Source: Tous-C4FEB sp044356555 (GTDB lineage: Bacteria; Verrucomicrobiota; Verrucomicrobiia; Opitutales; Opitutaceae). From it: 64,000 nucleotides of DNA. Positions 44,148 to 52,491 of this stretch are shown here, in pieces. How positions within the stretch are numbered: position 1 is the stretch's first letter; every line of letters begins with the position of its first letter. The translations under genes were made by a program, and so were the position numbers. Where the stretch lies: positions 1 through 64,000 of the forward strand of contig JBIKWB010000002.1 of NCBI GenBank assembly GCA_044356555.1, written 5' to 3'. The notes under the pieces are model-generated. The model did no database searches, had not been told where the DNA came from, and saw only the letters and a list, made by a program, of their open reading frames with translations.

Positions 44148-44915
44148 ATGATACCCATCAAAAATAGAGAGGGTATCGCAAAAATGCGAGAAACCTGCGC
44201 GATAGCGGCAACTGTTCTACATAAGCTAAAGAAGCTGGTGTTGCCGGGAGTAACTACCCAAGATTTAGAGGAGGCGGGCAGGGAATACATCGCCGATCTT
44301 GGCGCAACAAGCGCCTGTTACGGCTACCGTCATGGCTCGCGGCGCTACCCAGCGCATACCTGCATTTCTGTAAACGAGGAAGTGGTTCATGGAATCCCTT
44401 CGTTTCGTAAAGTGCTTCGGGAAGGCGATATTGTGTCTTTGGATATCGTTGTATTTTACAACGGTTATGTTGGCGATAATGCCTACACAATGCCAGTAGG
44501 GGCGGTTGCCCCGGCCGTTGAGAAGTTACTTCGCGTATCCAAGGAAGCCCTTGATCTAGGAATCAAACAGGCGCGGGTAGGGAACCGTATTGGTGATATT
44601 TCGCATGCGATCCAATCGCAGTGCGAATCTAGCGGATTTAGCGTCGTGCGAGAGATGGTAGGTCACGGCGTCGGGGTGGCTATGCACGAGCCTCCTGAAA
44701 TCGCGAACTTCGGGCGCCGCGGGAGCGGCGATAAGATCAAAGCCGGGATGACCCTGGCAATCGAACCAATGGTCAATCTCGGTGGATTCAAGACCAAGAC
44801 CCTAGCGGACGGTTGGACTCATGTGACCTCCGACGGACTACCCTCTGCTCACTTCGAACATACTGTGCTCACGTCTGATACCGGGCCTGAGATCCTCACG
44901 ATCCCACGCCTCTAA
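44148..44915 (+). CDS. map: Methionine aminopeptidase, type I
   Basis: A 255-residue metalloprotease that removes the initiator Met from new proteins. Metal ligands are visible as Asp in IVSLDIVVF and GYVGDNAYT, His in VGHGVGVAMHEPP, and Glu in AIEPMVNLG and SAHFEHTV. It has the single-domain pita-bread length without an N-terminal zinc extension. It lies between secY and rpsM, as in the classic spc-alpha junction. Confidence 0.96.
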   Translation: MIPIKNREGIAKMRETCAIAATVLHKLKKLVLPGVTTQDLEEAGREYIADLGATSACYGYRHGSRRYPAHTCISVNEEVVHGIPSFRKVLREGDIVSLDIVVFYNGYVGDNAYTMPVGAVAPAVEKLLRVSKEALDLGIKQARVGNRIGDISHAIQSQCESSGFSVVREMVGHGVGVAMHEPPEIANFGRRGSGDKIKAGMTLAIEPMVNLGGFKTKTLADGWTHVTSDGLPSAHFEHTVLTSDTGPEILTIPRL

Positions 44916-44964
44916 GATCTTCAATTTCTCTTGTTAGCTTAATTTTTAACCAACCCAACATATT

Positions 44965-45345
44965 ATGCCACGTCTCCTCGGCGTCGAAATACCCGCGAAA
45001 AAGAAAATCGCGTTCTCTCTCCGTTACATCTACGGCATCGGCCCTCAGCGGGCCGATTTGATCGTCAAGGAGGTCGGGCTCGACCCCGATTCCCGCGCCC
45101 AAGATCTCACCGAAGAGCAACTCAACAAAATCTTGCATGTGATCACCGATCACAAGTGGGTGGTTGAGGGTGATCTGCGGCGTGACCACACCGCAAATTT
45201 GAAACGTCTCCAAGCGATCAATTGTTACCGTGGCATCCGGCACCGCCGTAGCTTGCCCGTCCGCGGTCAACGGACCAGCACGAATGCCCGGACCCGTAAG
45301 GGACCGCGAAAGACCGTTGGCGTCACCAAAGCTAAGGAAGTTTAA
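44965..45345 (+). CDS. rpsM: 30S ribosomal protein S13
   Basis: A 126-residue head protein contacting L5 and L31 across the subunit bridge. It contains MPRLLGVEIPAKKKIAFSLR, YIYGIGPQRA and RHRRSLPVRGQRTSTNARTR, all diagnostic. The length is normal. It is followed by rpsK after 12 bp. Confidence 0.97.
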   Translation: MPRLLGVEIPAKKKIAFSLRYIYGIGPQRADLIVKEVGLDPDSRAQDLTEEQLNKILHVITDHKWVVEGDLRRDHTANLKRLQAINCYRGIRHRRSLPVRGQRTSTNARTRKGPRKTVGVTKAKEV

Positions 45346-45357
45346 CCTACCACTCAC

Positions 45358-45981
45358 ATGGCCGAAGAAAAGTCCGCACCTAAGAAAGAAAAGACCGCCA
45401 AGACCGCATCGGTCGCCGGCGAATCGAAGCCCGCAAAGGCCCCAAAAGCGCCTAAAACGGCCGCTGCAGCAGACGGCTCGTCTCCTTCAGCTGTCGCTCC
45501 CACCGCGCCTGCGGCGGCGATTGAAGCCAAACCCGTTGAGTTGATTGGCGGTGTTGCTCGCCAACCCACCGCAGAGGAACTGCTAAAGGAAGAGATCGGA
45601 TCCATCAAGGTTCGTAAGGCCAAGGGATCAAAGAACGTCACCTCAGGGGTGGCCAATGTTTTGGCGTCCTTTAACAACACGATCGTTTCGATTACTGACC
45701 ACAAGGGCGCGGTGATCGCGTGGTCTAGTGCAGGAAAGTGCAACTTTCGCGGGTCGCGTAAGTCCACGGCTTACGCCGCTCAGATCGTCGCTCAAGATGC
45801 GGCGCGTAACGCAATGTCTCATGGTCTTAAGGATGTCGTTATCCGCATTTCAGGGCCGGGTCTCGGAAGAGACAGTGCGGTCCGTGCTTTGCAGGCGATC
45901 GGCCTCGAGATCACTTCGATCGTCGATGTCACTCCTATTCCCCATAACGGATGCCGTCCTCGTAAACGTCGCCGCGTCTAA
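45358..45981 (+). CDS. rpsK: 30S ribosomal protein S11 with unusual 80-residue N-terminal extension
   Basis: A 207-residue protein. The S11 core begins around residue 85 (KGSKNVTSGVANVLASFNNT) and ends with the signature DVTPIPHNGCRPRKRRRV; typical S11 is about 130 residues. The preceding 80 residues are Ala, Lys and Pro rich (KTAKTASVAGESKPAKAPKA) and look disordered, like histone-like tails. No internal ATG with better support explains the extension as a misread start: the frame is open with coding-type composition throughout. Confidence 0.94.
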   Translation: MAEEKSAPKKEKTAKTASVAGESKPAKAPKAPKTAAAADGSSPSAVAPTAPAAAIEAKPVELIGGVARQPTAEELLKEEIGSIKVRKAKGSKNVTSGVANVLASFNNTIVSITDHKGAVIAWSSAGKCNFRGSRKSTAYAAQIVAQDAARNAMSHGLKDVVIRISGPGLGRDSAVRALQAIGLEITSIVDVTPIPHNGCRPRKRRRV

Positions 45982-46021
45982 GTCTCACCGATCCTTTTTT
46001 AATATTTAACATTTATCTACC

Positions 46022-46633
46022 ATGGCTCGTTATACAGGCCCAACCACCAGAATTAGCCGCCGTTTCGGCGTGCATTTGTTAGGATCCGCGAAGGCCCTTG
46101 AGCGTCGCAATTACCCACCAGGACAACATGGACCTAAATCTCGCCGTAAAGTCTCCGAGTATTCGGTCGGACTTGGTGAGAAGCAGAAGCTCCGTTTCGT
46201 TTATGGATTACTGGAGCGCCAATTCCGCCGCACTTTTGAGATTGCGAAGCGCGAGCGTGGTGTGACCGGCGAGAGATTTCTTCAACTGCTTGAGACGCGT
46301 CTCGACAGTGTGGTGTATCTGCTTGGTTTGGCCAAGAGTCGCGCGGCGGCCCGTCAGTTTGTGAATCACGGGCACATTCGCGTTAACGGCCGGAAGCTCG
46401 ACATCGCGAGCTATAGTGTGAAGACGGGCGACGAGATTGAGGTGAAGAACGCACCGGCGTCGCGTCAGTTCGCGACCCGCAATCTCGAAGAGAACCGCAT
46501 TCGTAATGTTCCTGGATGGCTGGCTCTGAACGCGGAGCTATTCAAGGCAAGTGTAACCCGGCTACCGAAGCGGGACGAGATGGATCAGAACATCAACGAG
46601 CAACTTATCGTTGAGTTTTATTCACGCTTTTAA
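46022..46633 (+). CDS. rpsD: 30S ribosomal protein S4, zinc-free form
   Basis: A 203-residue primary binder of the 16S 5' domain and helicase-like element at the mRNA entry. It starts MARYTGPTTRISRRFGVHLL and contains RRNYPPGQHG and the S4 RNA-binding fold RLDSVVYLLGLAKSRAAARQ. No CXXC pair is present in the N-terminus, so it is the zinc-free type. The start context is TCTACC-ATG. Confidence 0.97.
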   Translation: MARYTGPTTRISRRFGVHLLGSAKALERRNYPPGQHGPKSRRKVSEYSVGLGEKQKLRFVYGLLERQFRRTFEIAKRERGVTGERFLQLLETRLDSVVYLLGLAKSRAAARQFVNHGHIRVNGRKLDIASYSVKTGDEIEVKNAPASRQFATRNLEENRIRNVPGWLALNAELFKASVTRLPKRDEMDQNINEQLIVEFYSRF

Positions 46634-46694
46634 TTTTACCTCAACTTCAGAATCATCCCATCCTTTTAGTAACAACCCGTTAGAGTTCATCACC

Positions 46695-47696
46695 ATGCCC
46701 AAACGCCTCGGAAAGTTCGAACTCCCCAGCAAGCTCACAAAAATCGAGGAAGGCGCTACGCCGACCTACGCAAAATTCATCGCTGAGCCATTCGAGGCCG
46801 GCTATGGCCACACCGTCGGAAATTCCCTCCGGCGCGTTCTTCTCAGCTCCATCGAGGGAGCCGCTATCTCGTCGATCAAAATTGACGGCGTGAATCACGA
46901 ATTTCAGTCGATCGACGGCGTCGTGGAGGATGTCACGGATATCGTTCTTAACTTAAAGAAGGTTCTTATCGTCTCCCACAAGCGGGATGTCATCAATCTC
47001 ACGATCAAGGCCAACAAAGTGGGTCCGGTGACAGCAGCCGAGATCCAGGCCGATGCGAATATCACGATCGTAAATCCCGATCAGGTGATCTGCACGTTGG
47101 ACACTAAACGTAATTTCGAGGCAGAGATTGAGATCAAGACCGGCCGGGGTTATTATCCCGGCGAGCAGAACAAGAAGGAAGAACAGGCCATCGGTGTGAT
47201 CCCGATTGATTCGCTCTTTTCTCCGGTTCGTCTCGTGAAGTATTCGGTCGAGGCCACGCGCGTCGGTCAGATCACTGATTACGATAAGCTTATCCTCGAG
47301 ATTTGGACCGACGGTCGGATTACCCCCGATGATGCGCTCAAACAGTCGGCTTCTATTCTTAAACACCACCTCGATGTCTTTGATCGCGTGAGCGAAGAGA
47401 CGTACGAGTTTGAAAACCAACAGTCCGAAGTGAGCGAAGAGCAGAATAAGCTTCGCAAGCTTCTCAACATGTCGGTCAACGAAATTGAACTTTCGGTGCG
47501 TGCGGCAAACTGTCTCAACAATGCCAACATCACCACGGTCGGTGAGCTGGCGATGAAGACGGAGCAGGAAATGCTCAAATACCGGAATTTCGGCAAGAAA
47601 TCCCTCAACGAAATCAAAGACAAATTGGAGGCCTTGGGTCTCTCTTTGGGTATGAAGTTCGATGAGCGTCTTCTTGAGACGAAGAAGGAAGCTTAA
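46695..47696 (+). CDS. rpoA: RNA polymerase alpha subunit
   Basis: A 333-residue subunit that nucleates core polymerase assembly. The N-terminal domain is marked by AGYGHTVGNSLRRVLLSSIE. The C-terminal domain (residues about 245-325) binds UP elements and activators and carries RAANCLNNANITTVGELAMK and NFGKKSLNEIKDKL. The start is taken at the ATG at 46695 (MPKRLGKFEL, context ATCACC-ATG); the longer frame from 46611 overlaps rpsD and lacks family support. Confidence 0.98.
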   Translation: MPKRLGKFELPSKLTKIEEGATPTYAKFIAEPFEAGYGHTVGNSLRRVLLSSIEGAAISSIKIDGVNHEFQSIDGVVEDVTDIVLNLKKVLIVSHKRDVINLTIKANKVGPVTAAEIQADANITIVNPDQVICTLDTKRNFEAEIEIKTGRGYYPGEQNKKEEQAIGVIPIDSLFSPVRLVKYSVEATRVGQITDYDKLILEIWTDGRITPDDALKQSASILKHHLDVFDRVSEETYEFENQQSEVSEEQNKLRKLLNMSVNEIELSVRAANCLNNANITTVGELAMKTEQEMLKYRNFGKKSLNEIKDKLEALGLSLGMKFDERLLETKKEA

Positions 47697-47779
47697 CCCA
47701 TTTGACTCTCGCGCCGTCCAGTTCCGCGCCACGCTGCGGCTGGATTGCCGATCGGGAGTCGGTTCAGATATAAAATAAT

Positions 47780-48286
47780 ATGCGTCACAAAAAACATCAC
47801 GCCTCACTCGGCGTCACTGCTCCGCACCGTAAATCGATGATGGCCAATATGGCTGCATCGCTTATTACCCACGGTCGCATCAAAACTACGTTTGCGAAGG
47901 CGAAAGCTCTCCGCCCGTTTATCGAGAAAGTTATCACGAAGGCCAAGAAGGCGGCTCTCAAGACCGAAAAGAAGGACGCGATCCATCTGCGTCGTTTGGC
48001 GCTTGCCGATGTGCGCGACGAGACCGCAATCACGCTGCTGTTCAACGAAAAGGTAAAGGACTTCGCCAACCGTGTCGGTGGCTATACCCGCATCTATAAA
48101 CTCGGGCCCCGTGCTCAGGGTGATGCAGCTGAAATGGCTCTGATCGAGTTTGTGAAGGCTGATGATCCTGGCTATAAAGCGGCCAAGAAGCCGGCTAAGG
48201 CTAAGAAAGCTCGGGTCGCCAAAGTGGCTGCTCCCGCCGCAGAAACCGCTGCCGCTCCTGCGACAGAAGGCGAAGCAAAAGCTTAA
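47780..48286 (+). CDS. rplQ: 50S ribosomal protein L17, extended C-terminus
   Basis: A 168-residue protein near the tunnel exit. The core begins MRHKKHHASLGVTAPHRKSM and includes TTFAKAKALRPFIEKVITKA and GGYTRIYKLGPRAQGDAAEM. About 45 residues of Lys/Ala-rich sequence (AKKPAKAKKARVAKVAAPAA) follow, beyond the usual 120-130. It is the last gene of the block, closed by the strong terminator 45 bp downstream. Confidence 0.96.
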   Translation: MRHKKHHASLGVTAPHRKSMMANMAASLITHGRIKTTFAKAKALRPFIEKVITKAKKAALKTEKKDAIHLRRLALADVRDETAITLLFNEKVKDFANRVGGYTRIYKLGPRAQGDAAEMALIEFVKADDPGYKAAKKPAKAKKARVAKVAAPAAETAAAPATEGEAKA

Positions 48287-48330
48287 CCGTCCCTCAGCTT
48301 ATTGGCCGGCGATCCGCCGTCCTAATTCCA

Positions 48331-48362
48331 AAAGCGTCGACCTCCGGGTCGGCGCTTTTTTT
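48331..48362 (+). terminator. Intrinsic terminator of the ribosomal block
   Basis: AAAGCGTCGACC (48331-48342) pairs with GGTCGGCGCTTT (48347-48358) around a TCCG loop, 12 pairs with one G-U, and the right arm runs directly into seven T (48356-48362). This is a textbook rho-independent terminator 45 bp after rplQ. Confidence 0.95.
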
Positions 48363-48397
48363 GCGTTAAGATTGGCGAGAATCCGGTCGCGATAATC

Positions 48398-48661
48398 TTG
48401 CTCCTTGTTCTGGCGTTCGCCTATTTCGACCACATGTTCGATCTGACGACGGGGGCGGTGATTTACTGTGTTTTGGTCGCGCTGGGGTTTCTCGGTTTGT
48501 GGCTCTACTACGATCGGCGCGATCACCTGCGGTTCGAGCTGGAACGACGCAAGACCACGTTCCTCTGCCTCCGATGCGATCAACTGTTTACGGCTCCATC
48601 GGGAACTGAGCTCTGTAAGTGTCCGCGCTGCGGCCATGAGAATACACGACTGAAATTTTAA
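48398..48661 (+). CDS. Small membrane protein with zinc ribbon
   Basis: An 87-residue protein. One hydrophobic segment (AVIYCVLVALGFLGLWLYY, residues about 20-38) is followed by a charged stretch and a zinc ribbon built from CLRC and CPRC near the C-terminus (FLCLRCDQLFTAPSGTELCK). The start is a TTG at 48398; the frame continues upstream through the terminator, where no start is credible. It might be a membrane-tethered zinc sensor or a small-subunit accessory; I do not recognise the family. Confidence 0.6.
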   Translation: MLLVLAFAYFDHMFDLTTGAVIYCVLVALGFLGLWLYYDRRDHLRFELERRKTTFLCLRCDQLFTAPSGTELCKCPRCGHENTRLKF

Positions 48662-48732
48662 CACCGCATTTGACGACTATTGGGCTCTTCGTGTTTTGTG
48701 ATTCTTCGTCGTCGAATCGTTAGTCCATTCCC

Positions 48733-50274
48733 ATGCCACAGATTATTGCTGTCCTAGATTTTGGTTCGCAACTCACCCAGGTGATCGCCCGCCGTATTCG
48801 AGAGTGCCAAGTTTACTCGAAGATTTATCACTACGAGACTTCGGCCAAAAAACTTCGAGAAGACGGGGTCGCAGGAATCATTCTCTCCGGTGGTCCCCAA
48901 AGTGTTTACTCGAAGACGGCTCCGCATCCGGATCGTGGTATTTTTGATCTAGGTGTGCCAATATTGGGCATTTGCTACGGCGTCCAATTGATGGGGCATC
49001 ATCTCGGCGGGCACGTGGCACACAGTAAAGCGCGTGAGTATGGCCATGGTCATCTTACCATTACGAAACAAAGCAAACTTTTCGCCGGTCTGCCGAAAAA
49101 GCTTCGGATTTGGAATTCGCACGGGGACAAACTTGAGAAGTTGCCCCCCGGGTTTGTTGCCACCGCCGTGTCTGAAAATTCCCCTTTTTCGGGGATCGAG
49201 GATAAGAAAAGAGGGTTTTACGGCATTCAATTTCATCCTGAGGTGTTTCACACGGAGCGGGGCGGAGATATGATCCGCAATTTTTTGGTCGGTATCTGCG
49301 GCGCCAAACAAGATTGGACGACGAAAGACTTCATCGCCCAGTCGGTCGCGTCCATTCGGGAGCAAGTGGGCAAGGGACGGGTGCTGCTCGGTCTTTCGGG
49401 TGGGGTTGATTCTTCGGTTGCGGCGGCTCTGTTACACAAGGCGATTGGTAAGCAGCTGACCTGTGTCTTCGTCGACAATGGTCTGCTTCGTAAGGGTGAG
49501 CGGGCTGCGGTGGAGAAGCTTTACGGTGACCATTTCAGGATCGATCTCCGGGTGGTCGACGCCTCAAAGCTCTTTCTCAGGAGGCTCAGAGGTGTCACCG
49601 AGCCCGAACAAAAACGGAAAATCATCGGTCGCACGTTTGTTGAGGTCTTTGAGAAGTCGCTTAAATCGATCAAGGGTCGCGCCGAATTTCTGGGGCAGGG
49701 CACGCTCTATCCCGACGTGATCGAAAGCGTTTCAATCGCGGGTAACCCGGCTTCATTGATCAAGACTCACCACAATGTCGGCGGTCTTCCGGAACGGATG
49801 AAACTGAAGCTGATCGAGCCGTTGCGCCAACTTTTCAAGGATGAGGTTCGGCGGGTCGGTGAAGCGCTGGGACTGCCGAAAGAGGTCGTCTGGCGGCAAC
49901 CGTTTCCCGGCCCCGGTTTGGGCGTTCGGGTGATGGGAGCGATTACGAACGAGAATCTGGAAATCTTGCGAAACGCCGACGCCGTCCTGCAAGAGGAGAT
50001 GGCTGCGTCGGGATATTACTGGAAGGTCTGGCAGTCTTTCGCCGTGTTCTTGCCGGTGAAGACGGTCGGAGTTTTCGGAGATGAGCGAACTTACGACTAC
50101 GTCATCGCGCTGCGGATCGTCGAAAGCATCGATGCGATGACGGCGGATTGGGCGAAGCTGCCGCATGATTTGCTGCAGAAAATTTCGAGTCGAATCACCA
50201 ACGAAGTCCGCGGAGTGAGCCGCGTCGTGCTCGATATAAGCTCCAAACCGCCGGCAACCATCGAGTGGGAGTGA
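48733..50274 (+). CDS. guaA: GMP synthase (glutamine-hydrolysing)
   Basis: A 513-residue two-domain enzyme converting XMP to GMP with glutamine and ATP. The glutaminase domain has the nucleophile in GICYGVQLMGHHLGG and the His/Glu pair FHPEVFHTE. The ATP-pyrophosphatase domain has the PP-loop GLSGGVDSSVAAALL. The C-terminal dimerisation part has GQGTLYPDVIES and the closing KPPATIEWE. Full length, context TCCC-ATG. It stands alone rather than with guaB. Confidence 0.98.
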   Translation: MPQIIAVLDFGSQLTQVIARRIRECQVYSKIYHYETSAKKLREDGVAGIILSGGPQSVYSKTAPHPDRGIFDLGVPILGICYGVQLMGHHLGGHVAHSKAREYGHGHLTITKQSKLFAGLPKKLRIWNSHGDKLEKLPPGFVATAVSENSPFSGIEDKKRGFYGIQFHPEVFHTERGGDMIRNFLVGICGAKQDWTTKDFIAQSVASIREQVGKGRVLLGLSGGVDSSVAAALLHKAIGKQLTCVFVDNGLLRKGERAAVEKLYGDHFRIDLRVVDASKLFLRRLRGVTEPEQKRKIIGRTFVEVFEKSLKSIKGRAEFLGQGTLYPDVIESVSIAGNPASLIKTHHNVGGLPERMKLKLIEPLRQLFKDEVRRVGEALGLPKEVVWRQPFPGPGLGVRVMGAITNENLEILRNADAVLQEEMAASGYYWKVWQSFAVFLPVKTVGVFGDERTYDYVIALRIVESIDAMTADWAKLPHDLLQKISSRITNEVRGVSRVVLDISSKPPATIEWE

Positions 50275-50330
50275 TGCCCCCGGGGCTCCGTTAGTTGCGT
50301 TTGCTGACCTCCTCTTCTCGTTTAACCGCC

Positions 50331-51089
50331 ATGATTACTTCACGCTCTCGCGCCGTATTCTTTGCGCTTTTGGCCTTTGCTTCCGTTGTTTCCGCTTACG
50401 CTGAACTGCCGATCGTGACCCAAGCTCGGGCGTTCCTCGGCGCAGAGGCCGATCTCGAAGGGGTAAAATCCGTCCATTACATCGGGACTTTGGTCACTTC
50501 CGATCCTGCCGATGCCAACAAGCCTGCGAGTGCGGCGGTGGATATTGTCTTTCAGAAGCCGGGTCAGCAACGGATCAGCATCACTTACGAGAAGGCCGTC
50601 GAACAAACGGCACTCGATGGTTACGATGGGTGGCAACGTCAGCAGGATCCGTCCGACCCGACGAAGTGGCGTCAAACTTTGCTCTCAGCCGACCAAATCA
50701 AACGGCTCCGGGCCAACACTCTTGAGAACCTGATGTTTTTTCGCGGCATCGACCGCGTTGGGGGCAAGATCGAAGACCTAGGACCGGTTAACGTCGACGG
50801 AGTCGCGTGCCAGAAAATCGCGTTTATCCATGGTCTGAACATTGTGTTTACTCGCTATTTTGAGAGCGCAACCGGTCGCTTGGTCCTGACTGAGACCGAG
50901 GCCGGTGGTGCGATTCGCGAGCAAGGTTCGATGGTGGTGAACGGAGTTCGCTTCCCGAAAACCATTATTACCGTAACGAAGGCGGCCGGCGGCAAAGTGC
51001 AGACGGTCACCATCAACTTTGAGAAGATCACGGTTAATGAGGTGTTCCCTCCCTCGTTCTTCGCGGTGCCCGCGTTGTCTAATCGATGA
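50331..51089 (+). CDS. Predicted periplasmic LolA-like protein
   Basis: A 252-residue protein with a signal peptide (AVFFALLAFASVVSAYA, residues about 8-24). The mature part has the alternating pattern of outer-membrane lipoprotein-sorting-like folds: DIVFQKPGQQRISITYEK, LDGYDGWQRQQ and a C-terminal FEKITVNEVFPPSFFAVP. The last motif is typical of the LolA/LolB-like families. I start it at the ATG at 50331, where the signal begins, instead of the upstream frame at 50295. It may carry lipids or lipoproteins in the periplasm. No LolB partner is visible. Confidence 0.7.
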   Translation: MITSRSRAVFFALLAFASVVSAYAELPIVTQARAFLGAEADLEGVKSVHYIGTLVTSDPADANKPASAAVDIVFQKPGQQRISITYEKAVEQTALDGYDGWQRQQDPSDPTKWRQTLLSADQIKRLRANTLENLMFFRGIDRVGGKIEDLGPVNVDGVACQKIAFIHGLNIVFTRYFESATGRLVLTETEAGGAIREQGSMVVNGVRFPKTIITVTKAAGGKVQTVTINFEKITVNEVFPPSFFAVPALSNR

Positions 51090-51173
51090 GTTTTCCGGCG
51101 GCGGACTGGGCTCCGCTGCCAACCTTCTGCTCTCGCCCTCTTTCGACCAATCCCGCCCACGCGGTTCACCGAT

Positions 51174-52469
51174 ATGCGCACTCTCGTCGCCTCCGATAAG
51201 AACTTCTCCGAAAATCTGGCTGCTTTCTGCCAGGGCTCCAGTGTGCCGCCGGAAATCAAGACGGCGGTCGCAGGCATCCTTGCCGACGTCAAACAGCGCG
51301 GTGATGAGGCGGTTTCTCACTACGCGGCGAAGTTTGACGGGGCAAAATTGCGGGCGAAAGAGTTCCGGATAAAGCCGGGCGATATCGCGGCCGCCGCCGC
51401 CCGTTTGCCGGCGGCCGAGCGCCGCGCCCTCGTGGCGGCTCACGCCAGCATCGTTTCGTTCAATCGTCGGGGCCTCGTCAAAAACTGGACGGCGAAAAAT
51501 CCCCAAGGCGCGATGGTCGGTGAGAAATTCGACCCGATCCGTCGCGTTGGAATTTACGTGCCGGGCGGACAGGTGCCGCTGGTGTCCACGGTGCTCATGA
51601 CCGTTACTTTGGCGCGGATCGCCGGTTGTCCGGAGATCGCGGTCTGCACGCCTTCCAACCCTCAGGGCAAAGTCGCGGACGGATTGCTCGCCGCGCTGCA
51701 CTTGATCGGGGTCGATGAGATTTACCGCATCGGCGGGGTGCAGGCGATCGGTGCGATGGCTTATGGCACTTCGATGATTCCGGCCGTCGACAAAATTTAT
51801 GGGCCGGGCAACGCCTATGTCTGCGAGGCCAAGCGACAAGTTTTCGGTACGGTCGGAGTCGATTCTCTCCCCGGTCCGAGTGAGGTTATGATCATCGCCG
51901 ACGAGAGTGCGCGGCCGGACTTTGCGGCGGCGGATTTGCTGGCCCAAGCCGAACATGGTTCGGGTCGCGAAAGAATTTATCTGGTAGCCACCTCGGCGGC
52001 CGTAATCGGTAAAATTGCGGCCGAGGTTCAGGCTCAGCTCCCGTCGATTTCACGCTCGGAAAAGACCGCCCGGGTGTTGAGCGAAGGATGGCTCGCGGTG
52101 CAGGTCGGTACCTTGGCCCAAGCTGCTGAGGTTGCCAATTACGTGGCCCCGGAGCATCTCGAATTGCTGGTCAAGGAGTCTTCGGCCAAGCGGCTGACCA
52201 AAGAAATCACCACGGCCGGAGCAATCATGCTGGGTAATTTCACGCCGACGGCGCTCGGTGATTTCACGGCCGGTCCCAGTCATGTGCTGCCAACGGGGAG
52301 GGCGGGACGTTTCTTCAGCGGCTTGCGGGTCGCTGATTTTCAACGCCGCACGAGTCTCATTCGCTACGATCGCGCGAGCGTGAAGCGGGGCGCTCCGGTT
52401 GTGGCCGCGTTCGCGGCGATGGAGCGGTTGGATGCCCATGGTCGCTCGGTGCAGATTCGCACCCGTTGA
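51174..52469 (+). CDS. hisD: Histidinol dehydrogenase
   Basis: A 431-residue zinc enzyme that oxidises L-histidinol to histidine in two NAD-dependent steps. It contains VGIYVPGGQVPLVSTVLMT, IYRIGGVQAIGAMAYGT, DSLPGPSEVMIIADE and LAQAEHGSGRERIYLV, which include the catalytic and zinc-binding residues. It is the first gene of a compact hisDCBH run; the upstream 84-bp spacer probably bears the promoter. Confidence 0.97.
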   Translation: MRTLVASDKNFSENLAAFCQGSSVPPEIKTAVAGILADVKQRGDEAVSHYAAKFDGAKLRAKEFRIKPGDIAAAAARLPAAERRALVAAHASIVSFNRRGLVKNWTAKNPQGAMVGEKFDPIRRVGIYVPGGQVPLVSTVLMTVTLARIAGCPEIAVCTPSNPQGKVADGLLAALHLIGVDEIYRIGGVQAIGAMAYGTSMIPAVDKIYGPGNAYVCEAKRQVFGTVGVDSLPGPSEVMIIADESARPDFAAADLLAQAEHGSGRERIYLVATSAAVIGKIAAEVQAQLPSISRSEKTARVLSEGWLAVQVGTLAQAAEVANYVAPEHLELLVKESSAKRLTKEITTAGAIMLGNFTPTALGDFTAGPSHVLPTGRAGRFFSGLRVADFQRRTSLIRYDRASVKRGAPVVAAFAAMERLDAHGRSVQIRTR

Positions 52470-52491
52470 TTCTGCCGCACGCCATTTTCCT

